DNA of 64,000 bases from Dryocosmus kuriphilus (taxonomy: Eukaryota > Arthropoda > Insecta > Hymenoptera > Cynipidae), in the NCBI GenBank assembly GCA_038277395.1, contig CM076191.1, forward strand, positions 26,999,373-27,063,372. The letters are read 5' to 3'. Made by a program: the position numbers and the translations under genes. Positions 11,371 through 23,556 of the stretch are shown piece after piece. How positions within the stretch are numbered: the stretch's first letter is position 1; the number at the start of each line of letters is the position of its first letter. The notes under the pieces are model-generated. The model made no database searches. It was given only the letters and a program-made list of their open reading frames with translations, and was not told the DNA's origin.

Positions 11371-12620
11371 AACTCATTCTGCTTATTATTATTATTAAAA
11401 TGTAAGAGAACTGAGACTTGTAATAATATAATCATGACAATAAAGAAGAGTGCATTCTGACTCACTCATTTCACACTCCGAGCATCGAGGGACTTTGAAA
11501 CTCGTCGAGTTCTCGGGAATCCCCATTCAAACCAACACAAGCTCTCAAATTTGGATTTTTTGGTGTATCATCTAGATCTGTCCGAAAACATACCCTTTTC
11601 TAAATACATTTTTTGTCATACCTTTTAACGTTTTCGTGTATTGCAAGGTTTTATTTAAATGAATTGGATTTTTAGAATATTATAATACTTTGTTGTGTTA
11701 AAGATTATTTCAAAGTTTCTTACAGTGGATTATGAAATTTATGTAGCTGATTTATTTGGTAGATTGATTGCGGTTACTTGAAACAGAAATAATGTCTTCA
11801 AATAATTTCAATCGTTAATGAAATAAGAGAGGCTAGCCTTATCAAATAATATTTTTTAGTAGCTGATTTTTAACAGCTTAGAAGCTCGTTTATTATTTCC
11901 AACTGTAGATTTAACATATGTAATATACGTGATTGTAAATTTTATCTCGCTAATCTATAAAAAGTGATAAAATAGACCCAGCGTGGTACTAAGTATGCAA
12001 TGTCTTGCTATTACTCTATAATATATAGTTCTTTTAATAAGTTAAATTCAATGTGGTTTTTTAAAACATTATATGTACTACTCATCTTCATTTCTTTTAC
12101 CGAACTCATTTCGCTTATTACTAAAATGTAAGAGATCTAAGACTTGTAATAATATAACCATGACAATCATGAAGAATGCATTCTACCTTAAACATTTCAC
12201 ACTCCGAGCATCGAGGGACTTTGAAACTTCGCGATGAGTAGAAACTTTCGATATTGTCTAAGTTAACTTTTTCAACGATGGATTTTCAGCTGAATTTCAC
12301 ACACGCTCTAACATCGAGGGACTTTGGACCCTTGCAATGGGTAGAAATTTTCGATATTGTTTAAAAACTCATTAAATTACTTACACACACACACACACAC
12401 GCACGCACTCGCGTATTGAGGTACAGACATTTTACCTGAAACAGAACCCTTCCACCAAACTTCCGTTTTTACAATCATTTAGCCTGCAGTTCGGCAACCC
12501 GCCTTACTTGACAGAATTCCGACACTTACCTCCATAGCCTGTTGTTAAATGGTTTTAGCACGGACACAAACACACATCACACTGATTAATTTAGCACAGA
12601 CACGAACCCTACAGCAAACA
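11371..12620. repeat. Diverged duplicate of the outer palindrome arm
   Basis: 11555-12215 is a diverged direct copy of about 10835-11500 (shared 'tattgcaaggtttta', 'acagtggatta', 'cactccgagcatcgagggac'). 12384-12560 repeats the (AC)n plus minisatellite block of 10491-10690. No unbroken gene is visible, only the module at 11725-11849. Confidence 0.75.
11725..11849 (+). pseudogene. Decayed gene-end module 3, best-preserved outer copy
   Basis: From 11725 the frame reads VDYEIYVADLFGRLIAVT, one stop, NRNN, and then without interruption IISIVNEIREASLIK and a stop at 11847-11849. The match to the tail of 7086-7334 is clear by eye. It lies outside the palindrome, so amplification of this gene end predates or is independent of palindrome formation. 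Confidence 0.6.
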
Positions 12621-12849
12621 ACTCGGTTCAAATTTATCAGATTTCTACCTTACCGACTGATGGTAACAAACTGCCATGTTGATAATGGACCCAGAAACCA
12701 TACCTTAACGACCGAGGGTAATACCGACTGTCGATACTTAGCATGGACACACACCTCTGAGGGAGTAGTGGCGCCATCTGTCGGCGGCAGCGCGAAGCTT
12801 GTCGTGGTGCGCCAGAACGTACACTGTTATACTACTATAAAATCATTCA

Positions 12850-13420
12850 ATTCTTGCGAAATTCCTTGAGATACCCTAAAATCCCTTCATATCTTCGATA
12901 GACTTAAAAATTCTTTGAAATCTGTTGAAACTATTTAACTTTCTTAAAATTCTCTGGAATCTTTTCAAATAACTTAAAATCTTGCAAATATCTTGAAATT
13001 CCGCACAATCTTTCAAAAACCCGGAAGATTCATCGAAGCCCTTCGAAATCTCTTAGAATTCCTAAAGATTCTCTGAAATGCTTGTAAGTCTTTGAAATCC
13101 TCTAAAACCTTTCAGATATTCTGAAATATTACGAAATTCTTTGGGATTCATAGAAATACTTTTAAATCTCTTGAAAAATGTTGAAATCCCTTAAAATTGC
13201 TGTAAATGTTTCAAAATCATTTGAAATTCCATGAAATGTTTATGAAATCTGACAACATCGTTTAAAATCCGTAAAATTTCTCTGGAATTCTACGAAATTC
13301 GTTGAAATCCTTGGGTGTATTTGAAATTTTTTTTTTATCCTATAAAATTATTTAAAATGTAGGACATCCTATGAAGTTCCTTGAAATAGTTTTCATATAA
13401 TGATGTTTCTAGAATCGCGA
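12850..13420. repeat. Degenerate 10-12-bp 'TTGAAATCC' repeat
   Basis: A drifting short repeat of the type 'cttgaaatccttaaaat' fills this stretch. No open frame of interest. Confidence 0.7.
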
Positions 13421-13436
13421 AAAATTGATTTAAAAA

Positions 13437-13544
13437 AATTGTAACGCGTTACCGTTACCGTTACTTTTTTGAAAAAGTAACGCGTCACCGTTACCAGTAC
13501 TAAAAAAAGTAACATTTCCAGTAACGCGTTACTACTAAACACTG
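13437..13544. mobile_element. hAT-like terminus (GTAACGCGTTAC palindromes)
   Basis: Read leftward from 13544 the sequence begins CAGTGTTTAGTAGTAACGCG and then has alternating GTAACG and CGTTAC motifs. This style is seen at the ends of some hAT elements. No partner end or TSD was identified, so it is probably a solo end. Confidence 0.4.
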
Positions 13545-13707
13545 TTTATAAACGCTTATAACTCGATTATAACAGTGAAAGTTCGATTCCCAGAATATTG
13601 TGGAAATACATACTTTAATAATTTTTCATAAATGTACTTTAAATTCAAAATTATATTAAATCTTCAGAGTAAAAATTAAGAATCATTCAATAAAGTAATT
13701 GCATATG

Positions 13708-13895
13708 ATTTTAGTAGTATAATGCAGAAAGAAAGATGTTATGTGATTTCGAAATTATTTTATAAGCTTCATTAACAAAGCACATAATGACTTTTTGCAC
13801 TTTGAAATTGCTTTAAAAGACCTAAAACATTGACGGCAACGTAAACAGAGAGCGAAACAATTCTCGGACGCCGAGCCGTCGCGGTCGTGGTGGGG
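13708..13895. repeat. Dispersed repeat, copy 1 (second copy at 48062-48205)
   Basis: Shares 'catatgattttagtag' through 'gccgtcgcggt' with 48062-48205 in the same order. The copy here has about 45 extra bases in the middle. Unclassified. Confidence 0.65.
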
Positions 13896-13989
13896 GAAGA
13901 GCTCGATCGAGTATTAAGGGGAGCGGCAAGGTAAAAAGAGGCAAGGTAAGTAGAGGCGACTGTATAATTCAGAAAGCCTCATAAAGCAG

Positions 13990-16850
13990 TTTCTTCCCAG
14001 ACATTAAGTAGATGGGCTTCTCCGGGATCTATCTGGGACATGGAACCAGAAATTGATATCTCTTAAATTTGTAGAGCACGAAAGGGTCTGACCTGGGAAA
14101 GGGATAAGGATGAGGACGTCGAAAGACAAAAGGTTAAAACAAATAAAACGGGGAGCATGTCGAGGGTTTAAACAATATAATTTTACTCACTGTCGTGATA
14201 CACTGGTAGCGTCAGTTCTCAAGAATATAGTTTCAAAGTAGTTTCGGAAAATTGGCACACAGTGCAGATTATTATGAGCTCCATCGGAGTTTGGAACAAG
14301 ACTGAATTCGGGCGAGTGGCGAGACCCGGCAAACGACTGACCGGTCGGGAACCGTCGTAGGTTTCCGGCCGGGCTCGGCCCCGGTCCCCATCACTCACCT
14401 GGTAACAACGCGTTACAAATTCTACAAGGGTACCTATCCGTGTCTATCCGGGATCTGATCTGTACTCTTTAAACTTAAATTTAACCAAGTCACAATGCAC
14501 TCCCAGCCGGGCTTATCCGGGACCTATCTGGGACATGGTACCAGAAATTGATTTCGTCTAAGAGGGCATCTATCCCGGTCTATCCGGTATCTGACCTGTA
14601 CTCTTTAAACCCAAAGGACCCCGCACAAAGTACTAAGAAAAAAGTATACAGTCATTCGAGCCAAAACCAATCGGAATGTATTCTTTGAAGTACCCTGAAT
14701 AAAAGTTTTTATATACACTATGCCCTTAAAGCCCTTAGATTTTGAGTTAAGGGCATTTGAAGGTCAAAACTCAGCGTTCAGTCATTCGAGCCAAAACCAA
14801 TCGGAATGTATTCTTTGAGGTACCCTGAATAAAAAAAAACTCTCGGAACCTGTGCTCACATAGCATCTATCCTTTGGTACCTAGGGTATGCTCGACATGA
14901 ACCAAATGTATCTTACCCCTCTCTTCGAGTTTTGCAATCAGTACAACATGTGGGTATGGATATAAATCAAATCGAAATAATAGATCCGTTGCAGAATAAT
15001 TGAAAAATACCATAGTTATGATGATAAATCTTTCTGAAATAATAATCGATAAACAAAAAAAAGCCACAAAAAGTAAAAAAAAAAATCCAAAAAAAAAAAA
15101 CAAAACAAAAAACAAAAAAAAACGATGGAGTCAAAAACCTGTCACGTCCACGTCGTTGATTCTGGGTAATGCTAAGAACAGGTTATTAGATTACTGGGTT
15201 ATTAAAGTATCTTTGATTTTATTGTCTTACTTTTCATCCATTTGATTAAAATGATTAAAATCTCTATTTTTAACATTCAAATGACCTTATCCCAAAGTGT
15301 AAGTACTTTTGGAACCTAGTGTACACCAGAACTTTTATTCAGGGTACCTCAAAGAATACATTCTGATTGGTTTTGGCTCGAATGACTGAACGCTGAGTTT
15401 TGACCTTCAAATGCCCTTATCTCAAAATCTAAGTGCTTTTGGGGCATAGTATATATAAAAACTTTTATTCAGGGTACTTCAAAGAATACATTCTGATTGG
15501 TTTTGGCTCGAATGACTGTATACTTTTTTCTTAGTATTTTGTGCAACCAATTCCTAAAATGCACTATCAGCCGGGCTTATACGGGACCTACATATCCGGG
15601 ACATGGAACCATAAACTGATTTCTTATAAAGTCTAAAGGGTTGAATATTCAGGTCTATCCAGGATCTGACCTGTACCCTCTAAACACAAATTTATAACCA
15701 ACCATGTTTAAAATGCCAAATAGGACCCGCTAGAAACCGGACTAGACCCAAATAGAAATCAGATAAGTCTTGTATACGGGTCTATCTGGGTTCTGTCCGG
15801 GTACTTATTTTCTATCTGGAAATTATTCAGCCCTGTCTGGTTCTTATTCGGTTCGTAATATTTTTCGCGGAAAAATAGCGGTCTTATTCGGGTTCTATTC
15901 GGGATGACATATCGAAATTATATATTTGACTAAGTTAAAAGTGGCATTTTATCCGCTCCTATCCGGAACTTTGTTGGAACTAAAGTTGGGTGACAAGATC
16001 GAAAATGCTTTTCTATCTGGTTCTATCCGGCTTTCCAGCGGACGTTTAAATCAGTAAATCGAATTATTCGCTCGATGAAATCTTATACGGTCTTATCCGG
16101 TCCTTTCTGGTTTTCTATGGATAGTTTAGGACAACTCCGCGAGGATCGCAGGGATTATTGTCTCAAAATAGAAATCGATCGTCGGCGATATAAGTTTGCC
16201 ACATTTTTTCACCATAGTTATATTGAAAAGATGTATCTAATACATCTGTTTAATCGTCATCGATGCTTTTTTTGGTGCTTTCATAGCGCATGGCACTGAC
16301 ACTCTTGGTGTGCCAGATAGACATAAGTCCGGTTAGGTCCGGATATAAGCTGGGGACAAAACCCATACTTCACGCCAGACAGGCCCAGATAGAGCGAATT
16401 TTTGTAGCGAATAGATCCCGACTAGGATCCGGATAAATATTTCTCCGGGTCCCATAAAATATCCTTATAGACCCCGTTAGAGCGTAATTGTGTACCGAAT
16501 AGATCCCAGCTAGGACCGGATTGAACCCAGATTAATTTTTCCCAGCATCTCGTATGTATCCCAGATAGGCCCGGATAGATCGAAATTGTGTACCGAACAG
16601 ATCCCGGCTAAGAAAAGATAACACTCGGATAAATCTTCCATGGTATCCCATATAAGTCCCGGATAGCAAAATTATGTACCGTCTGTATCCCGGCTAGAAC
16701 CGGAAAAGACCCGGAAAAATATTTCCATTGTCCCATATGAGTCCCAAATATTCCCGGATATAACCCAGTTACAAAACCCTGAAGTTTTCCGTATAGGTCC
16801 GGATAGAGTCTCGAGTCTATCCGGGTTCTATCCGTCATTTTAAGCAGAGG
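13990..16850. repeat. Degenerate 'TCTATCCGGG' repeat field
   Basis: Units such as 'tctatccgggatctgacctg' and 'gggacatggaaccagaaatt' recur in one orientation from about 14000 to 16100 and in inverted orientation (CCCGGATAG-type) from about 16300 to 16800. This suggests the two sides of a large decayed inverted-repeat element. The short open frames are repeat-derived. A foldback element is inserted at 14623-15544. Confidence 0.6.
14623..15544. mobile_element. Foldback element with ~210-bp inverted arms
   Basis: 14623-14830 is the reverse complement of about 15331-15544. The outer ends read GCACAAAGTACTAAGAAAAA and its complement. Each arm contains two direct copies of a ~60-bp motif (with 'cgagccaaaaccaatcggaa'). 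The interior (14830-15330) contains a long A-rich run at 15050-15122 and no credible gene. Its ends interrupt the TCCGG repeat field. No clear TSD was resolved. Confidence 0.8.
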
Positions 16851-17189
16851 CGGTATCGATACGAAAGTTTTTACCGCTCGTAGTACCCGACACGCCGCTA
16901 CATCAGCAGCAGATAGGCTTGGAGTAGATTTAGATATTGTTAGGAAAACTGCAGGGTAGACTAAGCGTTCAAAAACATCTGCAATGTTCTACAAGCGACC
17001 TATTAATTATAAAAGATAGATTAAGTTTCGCTACTTCCATATTGGATGGCTAGTTTGATTTTCATCTTTATGTGTTTAACTTTGTCAGAAACGTTGTTCT
17101 GATATTAAATATTTCCATTTTCGGTATAAAGTTTATTTTTACTTTTTCTTCTTCACAAATTACCGTAAGTTGCTTTGAACATCTACGTG
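16851..17189. other. No recognisable feature
   Basis: Unique-looking AT-rich sequence between the TCCGG field and the flanking hairpin. I see no open frame or repeat here. Confidence 0.5.
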
Positions 17190-17294
17190 TTGATCTTGAG
17201 GAGGAGGCGCGAAATGCAACGATATAATTGAACGAACTTACCTGTAAGTGAAGTTCGATTGTAATTGTATAAGCGCCTCCTCCGAATAGATCAA
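17190..17294. repeat. Flanking hairpin repeat, left copy
   Basis: 17223-17294 is the reverse complement of 25150-25221 (72 bp, a few mismatches). In addition 17190-17210 (ttgatcttgaggaggaggcg...) is inverted relative to 17272-17294, so this copy is itself a hairpin. The pair brackets the long-TIR transposon, with unmatched spacers of about 90-100 bp between. Confidence 0.75.
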
Positions 17295-17562
17295 ACCTAC
17301 CCTATCCTTATATTCCTATTGTCTAATTGTATTAGACCCTAAGTTATTACGCCAGTATACTTTGAAAAAATGAGTATGTACTCCCAGTAAAAAAAGTCGA
17401 ATTGAGAAGAATTGAGAAGAAAACGCTGAGAGCCATCGTGAATCCCGCTTTGCGACAATTTCGAATTGGAACTAGGTAGCAATTCGTGCAAATTCGAGAC
17501 AAAGTGATTGAATCCATATATTTTTAATTCTTGCGAATTCGACGAAACATTTCGAAAGGAGA

Positions 17563-17720
17563 GAATTCTTTTCAATTCAATGGCTCGAATTCACGTGAAC
17601 GCTGGTCAATACGTCTCAATATGAGAGAGTGAAAGACACCCTCTAATTCTTTTCAATTCGACGGCTCGAACTCACGTGAACGCTGGTCAATACTTCTCAA
17701 TTAGAGAGAGTGAAAGACAC
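17563..17720. repeat. Two-copy ~80-bp direct repeat in the left TIR
   Basis: Two units from AATTCTTTTCAATTC (17563 and 17645) to GAGAGAGTGAAAGACAC. The right TIR lacks this block, so it is an expansion specific to the left end. Confidence 0.85.
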
Positions 17721-18694
17721 ACACAATTGAGGGTCCGGATGCAATAACGGGACGAACGCTCGAAAACGTGTAAAAGAATTGTCCGCAGTATAGAAAATAG
17801 AAGGACAAAACTTTTTCCTATGTTCAATTTTTTTGTCTGATGATTATTTTTAATAATAAAATTGAAAAAGTAAAAAAATATTGTTCGCTTATTTAGTTAT
17901 TTTTTAAAACATAAATCGTCATAAGTTAATGAAATATTATTGAAACTGTTTGAAATTTGGCCTACACATGCAGTATACCATAGAAATGCCCACAAAGTAA
18001 ACAAAAATCTGAAAATCTTCTTTTGTTTAATAATATTGAATTGCAAATTATGGACGGTCGGTAACCATGTTTTTCGATCTTCCATGAGAAAAAGTATCGA
18101 GGAAACTTTGGAGTTGAGAAAACTTCCAGCGACAGATTTGTTCCTCACTATTTAAGGAAGATTTTTGGAAATTTTCAGATCGATTCATTAAAAATTGGCT
18201 GAAATATCCATTTTGTAAGAAAACATGCGACGCCGTTTATTAGCAAGTTCAACCGCTACAGGACGTTTGGACGTTCCCTCCGTGTTACTATACCTATTCG
18301 TATACTCAGTGAGGACTCGACTTTCGAATAACGAAACATTTTAACTCCTTTAGAAAACTGTTATTTTATCCTAAATAATAGGTAGGTAGACGCTGCAATC
18401 ATTAAATTATCTTTATTTTAATTGCGTTAGCATGTAACTTAAAATAGAAAACAAATATCTTCGCAAGTTCTCCCACCCTCTGTTTTGTATCATTTTTCCG
18501 TAGAAAAAAATGTAAACAAACCTTGCAGTATGCTTGTTATTATTTTTACTGCAGAATGGAGTCAGTTTCGCAAATTATGTTGGACTGTTCAGATCGTTCT
18601 TCAAATTATTTTCATTATACTAAATACTTTTTCACTATTAGTGCCGAAAGTAATAAAAGAAAATTTTCGATTTTTATTAATTTTATTAATAATT

Positions 18695-20732
18695 ATGGCA
18701 GAAAAACAAATAGGCCGAAAAAAGATTCTAAATGAAAGTCAATGGAATAAAAATGTGACAAAAAGTGAGAGAAACAAGGTAATGAAAAAATTGTATCTTA
18801 AATAGCTAATATATTGGGCTCTTAAATTGTTCAAAATTTTTTAAGAATTGTGTTTTAAATGCAAATAAAAGTTAATTTGAGAACTCTGCGCAGATAAGAA
18901 TAATAGCTTCGGCAGGTACTAAAGGAAAAATTGTCTGTCTAAAAATGTTAGGTCGAGTATTATCCTTCGATTAGTTATGCCGGATTTGAATTTTTCTTCG
19001 AATTTGAATTTTTTAATAACGACAAATTTTTTGTCACCAAAGTTAGAAAATAATTTTTCAAATACTCTCACACTGTCAAAGTTAAGAGCACTAGGTGCTG
19101 AATGTCTATCAACTTTTGTTATTTATAAGGGAAAATTTAAAAAAGTTGATTTTGTAATATTTGTTGAAAAAATAAAATCCGACAAAATATGCCGAAAGAG
19201 AATACACTAGGTTTTTTATGTCAGGAGCATGATAAAACTTGTCTTTTTTTCTTAGGGACTGGAGTATGTTTCACAATCAGGAAAATCAATCCTCAGGAAA
19301 GATTTTACTCTTATTGATACCTGTTGTAATAAGAAATGCTTCTCGACAATCGATGTTTCTGAACAGAAGAAATTCCACGATTACTTTTGGAGTTTGGGTG
19401 ATTATCTAGCCCAAAACGTTTTAATTAGTTCACTGATTGCTAGAAAAAATTGTGCAAGCGATAGCAATAATAGTGGTAAATTTGCAAAATGGACTTATTA
19501 TTTTCAAAGTACAAATCGCATTATTGTTTGTAAAAAATTTCTTTTTAAAGTTCTTGGTATTGATAAGAAAAGATTAGAGACTGTACAAAAAAAAATGTCT
19601 AAGAATGAGAACTTAGGAGATAATCGAGGAAAGCATGATAGTCACGTGGTAAAATTAACTGAAGAAGTCAAAACAATAATCCAAAAACATTGCTATAGTT
19701 TACCTCACAAAGAATCACACTACACTCGCGAAGATTCAAAACTTAATTATTTCGAGTCCTCAGATTTAACTGTACATGATTTGTATCATTTGTTTTTGGA
19801 AGATTATGCATCAATTACAGGAAATTTAGAAGCTCCAATAGACGAATCTACATATTGCAAGCAAAAAATGTTGCAAACTAACAATGTATTACATCTCGAA
19901 TTCGACTTTGCTCAGAATCTTCCGCTTCCTAAAACTCCTGTAAATGTACAGTTTTTTTGCCGACTTTTGTGGCTTCATGTGTTCAACGTGCATGTGCATG
20001 GCAATTCGAACAGTTATATGTTTTATTTCTTAGAAGATACGTTGAAAAAAGGCGCTAATACGGTTTGTAATTTAGTCCATAATGCTATACATGAAGAATT
20101 GGTGCTAAGTCATTATGAAAAAATTTTCTTGTATTCTGACGGCGCTGGAGGACAAAATAGAAATTATTTGATGGTTTCCTTTCTGTCGTTGTTATCAACA
20201 AAATACCAAACCGAAATTCAGCACCTCTACCCAGTGCATGGACACTCTTATTGCATATGTGACGCAAATTTCGGATTATACGGTAAAAAAAAGAAAATGA
20301 AGGAAAAAATTGAAACGGTTGAAGAGTATTGATTTAATAAAAAATTCTAGAAAAAATCCCTTCATAATGGTTAACGCGTCAGACAAAGAGCTCAAGGATT
20401 TTGATAAACATCTAGAATTGAATAAACAAATCAAAAATATCAAAATCAGTCAAGTGGTTAAAATTGATTACTTCCCCAACGGTAACATTGACGTTTATTA
20501 CGCCTACGATGAGTACCCCGTCACTTTTCCATCAATAAACGGTAATAATTCTTTCGATTCCCTAGATAGTGCTCCACCGGCTGCAGGTGCTGGAATAAGT
20601 AAAGAAAAATTAAAAGACGTCGAAAAACTATTAAATTATTTAAGTCCAAAAGCTCGCCTTTTTTATGACAATTTAATACAAAATGTATTAATAAAACCAG
20701 ATAATAAAAAGAAAAAAATTGATGAATGTTAA
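18695..20732 (+). pseudogene. DDE-type transposase, two exons, one frameshift
   Basis: Exon 1 (18695-18778) encodes 28 residues from MAEKQIGRKK to KSERNK and ends at a GTAATG donor. The 477-bp intron ends in a T-rich tract and TTAG at 19255. Exon 2 opens in phase with GLEYVSQSGKS. Visible family signatures are DFAQNLPLPKTPVN, SDGAGGQNRN and HGHSYCICDANFG, consistent with an RNase-H-fold DDE core (Asp in the first two). Exon 2 meets a TGA at 20330-20332. The rest continues in the next frame (DLIKNSRKNPF ... to 20732), so one extra base near 20330 is the only evident lesion. The joined product would be about 520 residues, compatible with a full transposase. Location between matching TIRs supports the assignment. 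Exact superfamily not settled. Confidence 0.75.
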
Positions 20733-20863
20733 AGGGAAAAATTCCACGATAAAAAGCGATAAACAAAATGTGCTAATATTCGATAGTTAGTAATAATTAA
20801 ACTAGGTTAGCATTTAAATGTTCCTGTAAAAAAACGTTCAACAAAAGGTTGATATATTATAAG

Positions 20864-20869
20864 AATAAA
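20864..20869 (+). promoter_or_regulatory. Candidate poly(A) signal AATAAA
   Basis: AATAAA lies 132 bases after the transposase stop and just before the right TIR begins at 20893. Confidence 0.4.
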
Positions 20870-21509
20870 GAATTTGCGAAGCAACATTTTTTCTATTATA
20901 ACCAGCATACTGCAAGGTTTGTTTACATTTTTTTCTACGGAAAAATGATACAAAACACAGGGTGGAAGAACTTGCGAAGATATTTTTTTTCTATTTTAAG
21001 TTACATGCTAATGCAATTAAAATAAAGATAACACTGGTTTACAAAAAAAAAAAAAGGTCATGACTATTTGACAAGACCACTTTATCCTTATGTATTTTGA
21101 CGCGCTGAATATGAATCCGAGGTCTATTTACCTCCATCACGTCAGGTTCAAGGTCATTTGAAGGTCAAATACAGGAAAAGCCGTGCAATAAACTTGAAAA
21201 ACCTTTTTGGGTTTGCTGAATCCGAATCCGTTGTTTATTTGATCCCTCAAGGTCAGTTTGAGGTCATTTCAAAGTCTGATGAACGAGGTCCTCGCTCGTT
21301 CCACTTATAAGTTGCGCCTTTAACGGTTCTTTCAAGTCGGTATTCTCGCTCGTGACAATGTGATTGAGCGTTTTATATTTTAGAACTGCATGAAATTCAG
21401 AAATCTGCATCTCATCTTCAAATTTTAAGCGCGACATTAGATTCGCATTTTTTCGGGACCTCCATGTAATATCTTTTATATATGGAAATTTTATTTAGTT
21501 AATATTACC

Positions 21510-23425
21510 ATGGATAAATGCTCAAAAAGCATGAAACGCTTTTGTATTATGTGTGGGAAATATAATGTCAGTAAGAACCTAATAAATTTCTCAGAAAAGA
21601 TTCAAAAAGCGTACACGGAGTGCTTTAGTATCGCTCATGATCTTGCAAACAATTCCTGGGTCCCGAAAGTCATTTGCCGAACTTGTGACGCACGTTTGAG
21701 ACGTTGGAAAAGTGGGACACTAAGAATGAGTTTCTCTTCACCTATGATCTGGCGTGAACCTCAAAATCACGATCGTGATTGCTACTTTTGTTTGAACGAT
21801 AAATTAGGTTTGAATTACAAAAACAGCAAGTTCCTGGCTTACATAACATCTTCGTCCGTCACGATGCCAGTATTAGTTAATGATGACCCTGAATCACCCA
21901 TGGATGGGCATGTAGTTGATAATAGCGATAGAAACAATGCTAGTGACGCGGACGAAGATGATAATGTGAGCGATAACGAAATAAAGGGTTACTCCCCGTA
22001 TCAGAATTCGAATTTCAAACTTTTTGAGTTTTTGACGCGGAAAAGGATTGCGCCTCACGAAGATGGCGAAGATTTTAACTGAAACTGACAATGACTGTGA
22101 TGATCACGAAAGTAACGAATTTGCTGGTATAAATTTTAATCTGGGTTCTACTCCGGAGCATTCCTAACTAATTCAAATTTTTTCTTTCAATTCAGTTTAA
22201 TTGGAAGCTGGGTCCGGAACCTTCAACTTTCAATCAGTGTGAACTGACTTGGTGAGAGATTTGGGGTTATCTAAGGAACAATCGGAATTGTTAGCCTCCC
22301 GGTTGCAGGAGAAAGGATGCCTAGCCAGAAGAACAAAGGTGACATACTATAGAAATAAGGATAAGCCTTTTCGAAAATACTTCTGCCAAGATGATTCTTT
22401 GGTATGCAGCAATGATATAGACGGGCTCTTCAGCGAATTTGGAGTGGAACATGATCCTAAAGAATGGCGGTTATTTATCGATTCTTCGAACAGGAGCCTC
22501 AAGGCTGTTTTATTGAACAACGGGAATAAACTAGCTTCTATTCCAATAGCGCACTCTGTAACATTGGATGAAAATTATGTGAACATGGAGCATTTGCTTC
22601 GTAAAATAAATTACGAGACATACCAATGGAAAGTTTGCACGGATTTTAAAGTCGTAACCATCTTATTGGGACAACAAAGTGGTTTTACGAAGTACCCTTG
22701 TTATCTATGTGAATGGGATAGTAGAGATCGTAATGCCCATTACAAAAAAAAAGGTGTGGCCATCGAGAAATAATTTTGTTGTAGGAGAGAAAAATGTTAT
22801 AAAAAAAAAATTGGTTGATCCGGCTAATATAATACTGCCTCCTCTACATATAAAATTAGGCTTAATTAAACAGCTTGTGAAGGCTCTTAAGAAAAGACAA
22901 AGTCCAGCTTTTGAATATCTATTTGTGAAGTTCCCAAAGCTGTCAGAAGCAAAAATTAAAGAAGGAGTTTTTGATGGCCCACAAATAAGATAATTGATTA
23001 AGGATCCAGAATTACCAAATAAGATGTCGACGGATGAAAAAAGAGCATGGCAAAGCTTCGTCGATGTTTGTAAGAAATTTCTAGGCAACAACAAAGATCC
23101 AAATTATAAAAAGGTACTGAGCGACTTAATCGTGAACTTTGAAACCATTGGATGTCTAATGAGCCTGAAGCTCCACTTGTTGGATTCCCATTCAGAGAAT
23201 TTTCCAGAAAATCTGGGGAATTATAGTGAAGAACAAGGTGAAAGATTCCACCAAGACATAAAGGAAATGGAAAGGCGTTATCAAGGATTTTGGGATGTTC
23301 ACATGCTTTCAGATTACTGCTGGAATCTGAAGAGGGATACTTCAGTCACACACAAAAGAAAGGCGCTGAGAAAAACATTCGAAGAAAGATGCAGACCCAT
23401 AAAAAGGCGCGACAACAACATTTAA
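21510..23425 (+). pseudogene. Decayed transposase of the nested CMC-like element
   Basis: Pieces in three frames: 21510-22082 (N-terminal, cysteine-rich: CIMCGK, CRTCDARLRRW, CYFCL, then an acidic stretch), 22249-22773, 22679-22993 and 22994-23425. Typical signatures of this common arthropod transposase family are RLFIDSSNRSLKAVLL, QSGFTKYPCYLCEWDSR, LPPLHIKLGLIKQ, EQGERFHQDI and RYQGFWDVHMLSDYCW. Lesions: disruption around 22083-22250 (partly a possible intron, with a CTAAC branch-like motif and TTTCAATTCAG acceptor at 22195), a frameshift at the A-run near 22750, and a TAA at 22991-22993 that alone separates the last two pieces. Non-functional as written. Confidence 0.8.
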
Positions 23426-23439
23426 GAGTGTAGGCTCCA

Positions 23440-23556
23440 CAGAGTGAGAGGCAAGGGGACTCACTTTAAACAAGCACCCCGATAAGTGCGAAATCAAGAA
23501 TGATGCTTACTTAAAGTGAGAGGCAAGGGGACCCACTTTAAACAAGCACCCCGATG
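23440..23556. repeat. Two-copy ~41-bp direct repeat
   Basis: The segment GTGAGAGGCAAGGGGAC... to ...AAGCACCCCGAT occurs at about 23445-23492 and again at 23516-23555. It lies just downstream of the transposase remnant. Confidence 0.85.

Noticed and set aside
12760..12800. GC-rich 'ggcgccatctgtcggcgg' motif as a possible element end
   Set aside because: No inverted partner or target duplication found nearby.
17897..18155. Open frames of 71-83 codons in the long TIR, repeated at 24498-24765
   Set aside because: They are inside the terminal inverted repeats on both strands. Conservation follows from TIR identity, and there is no domain.
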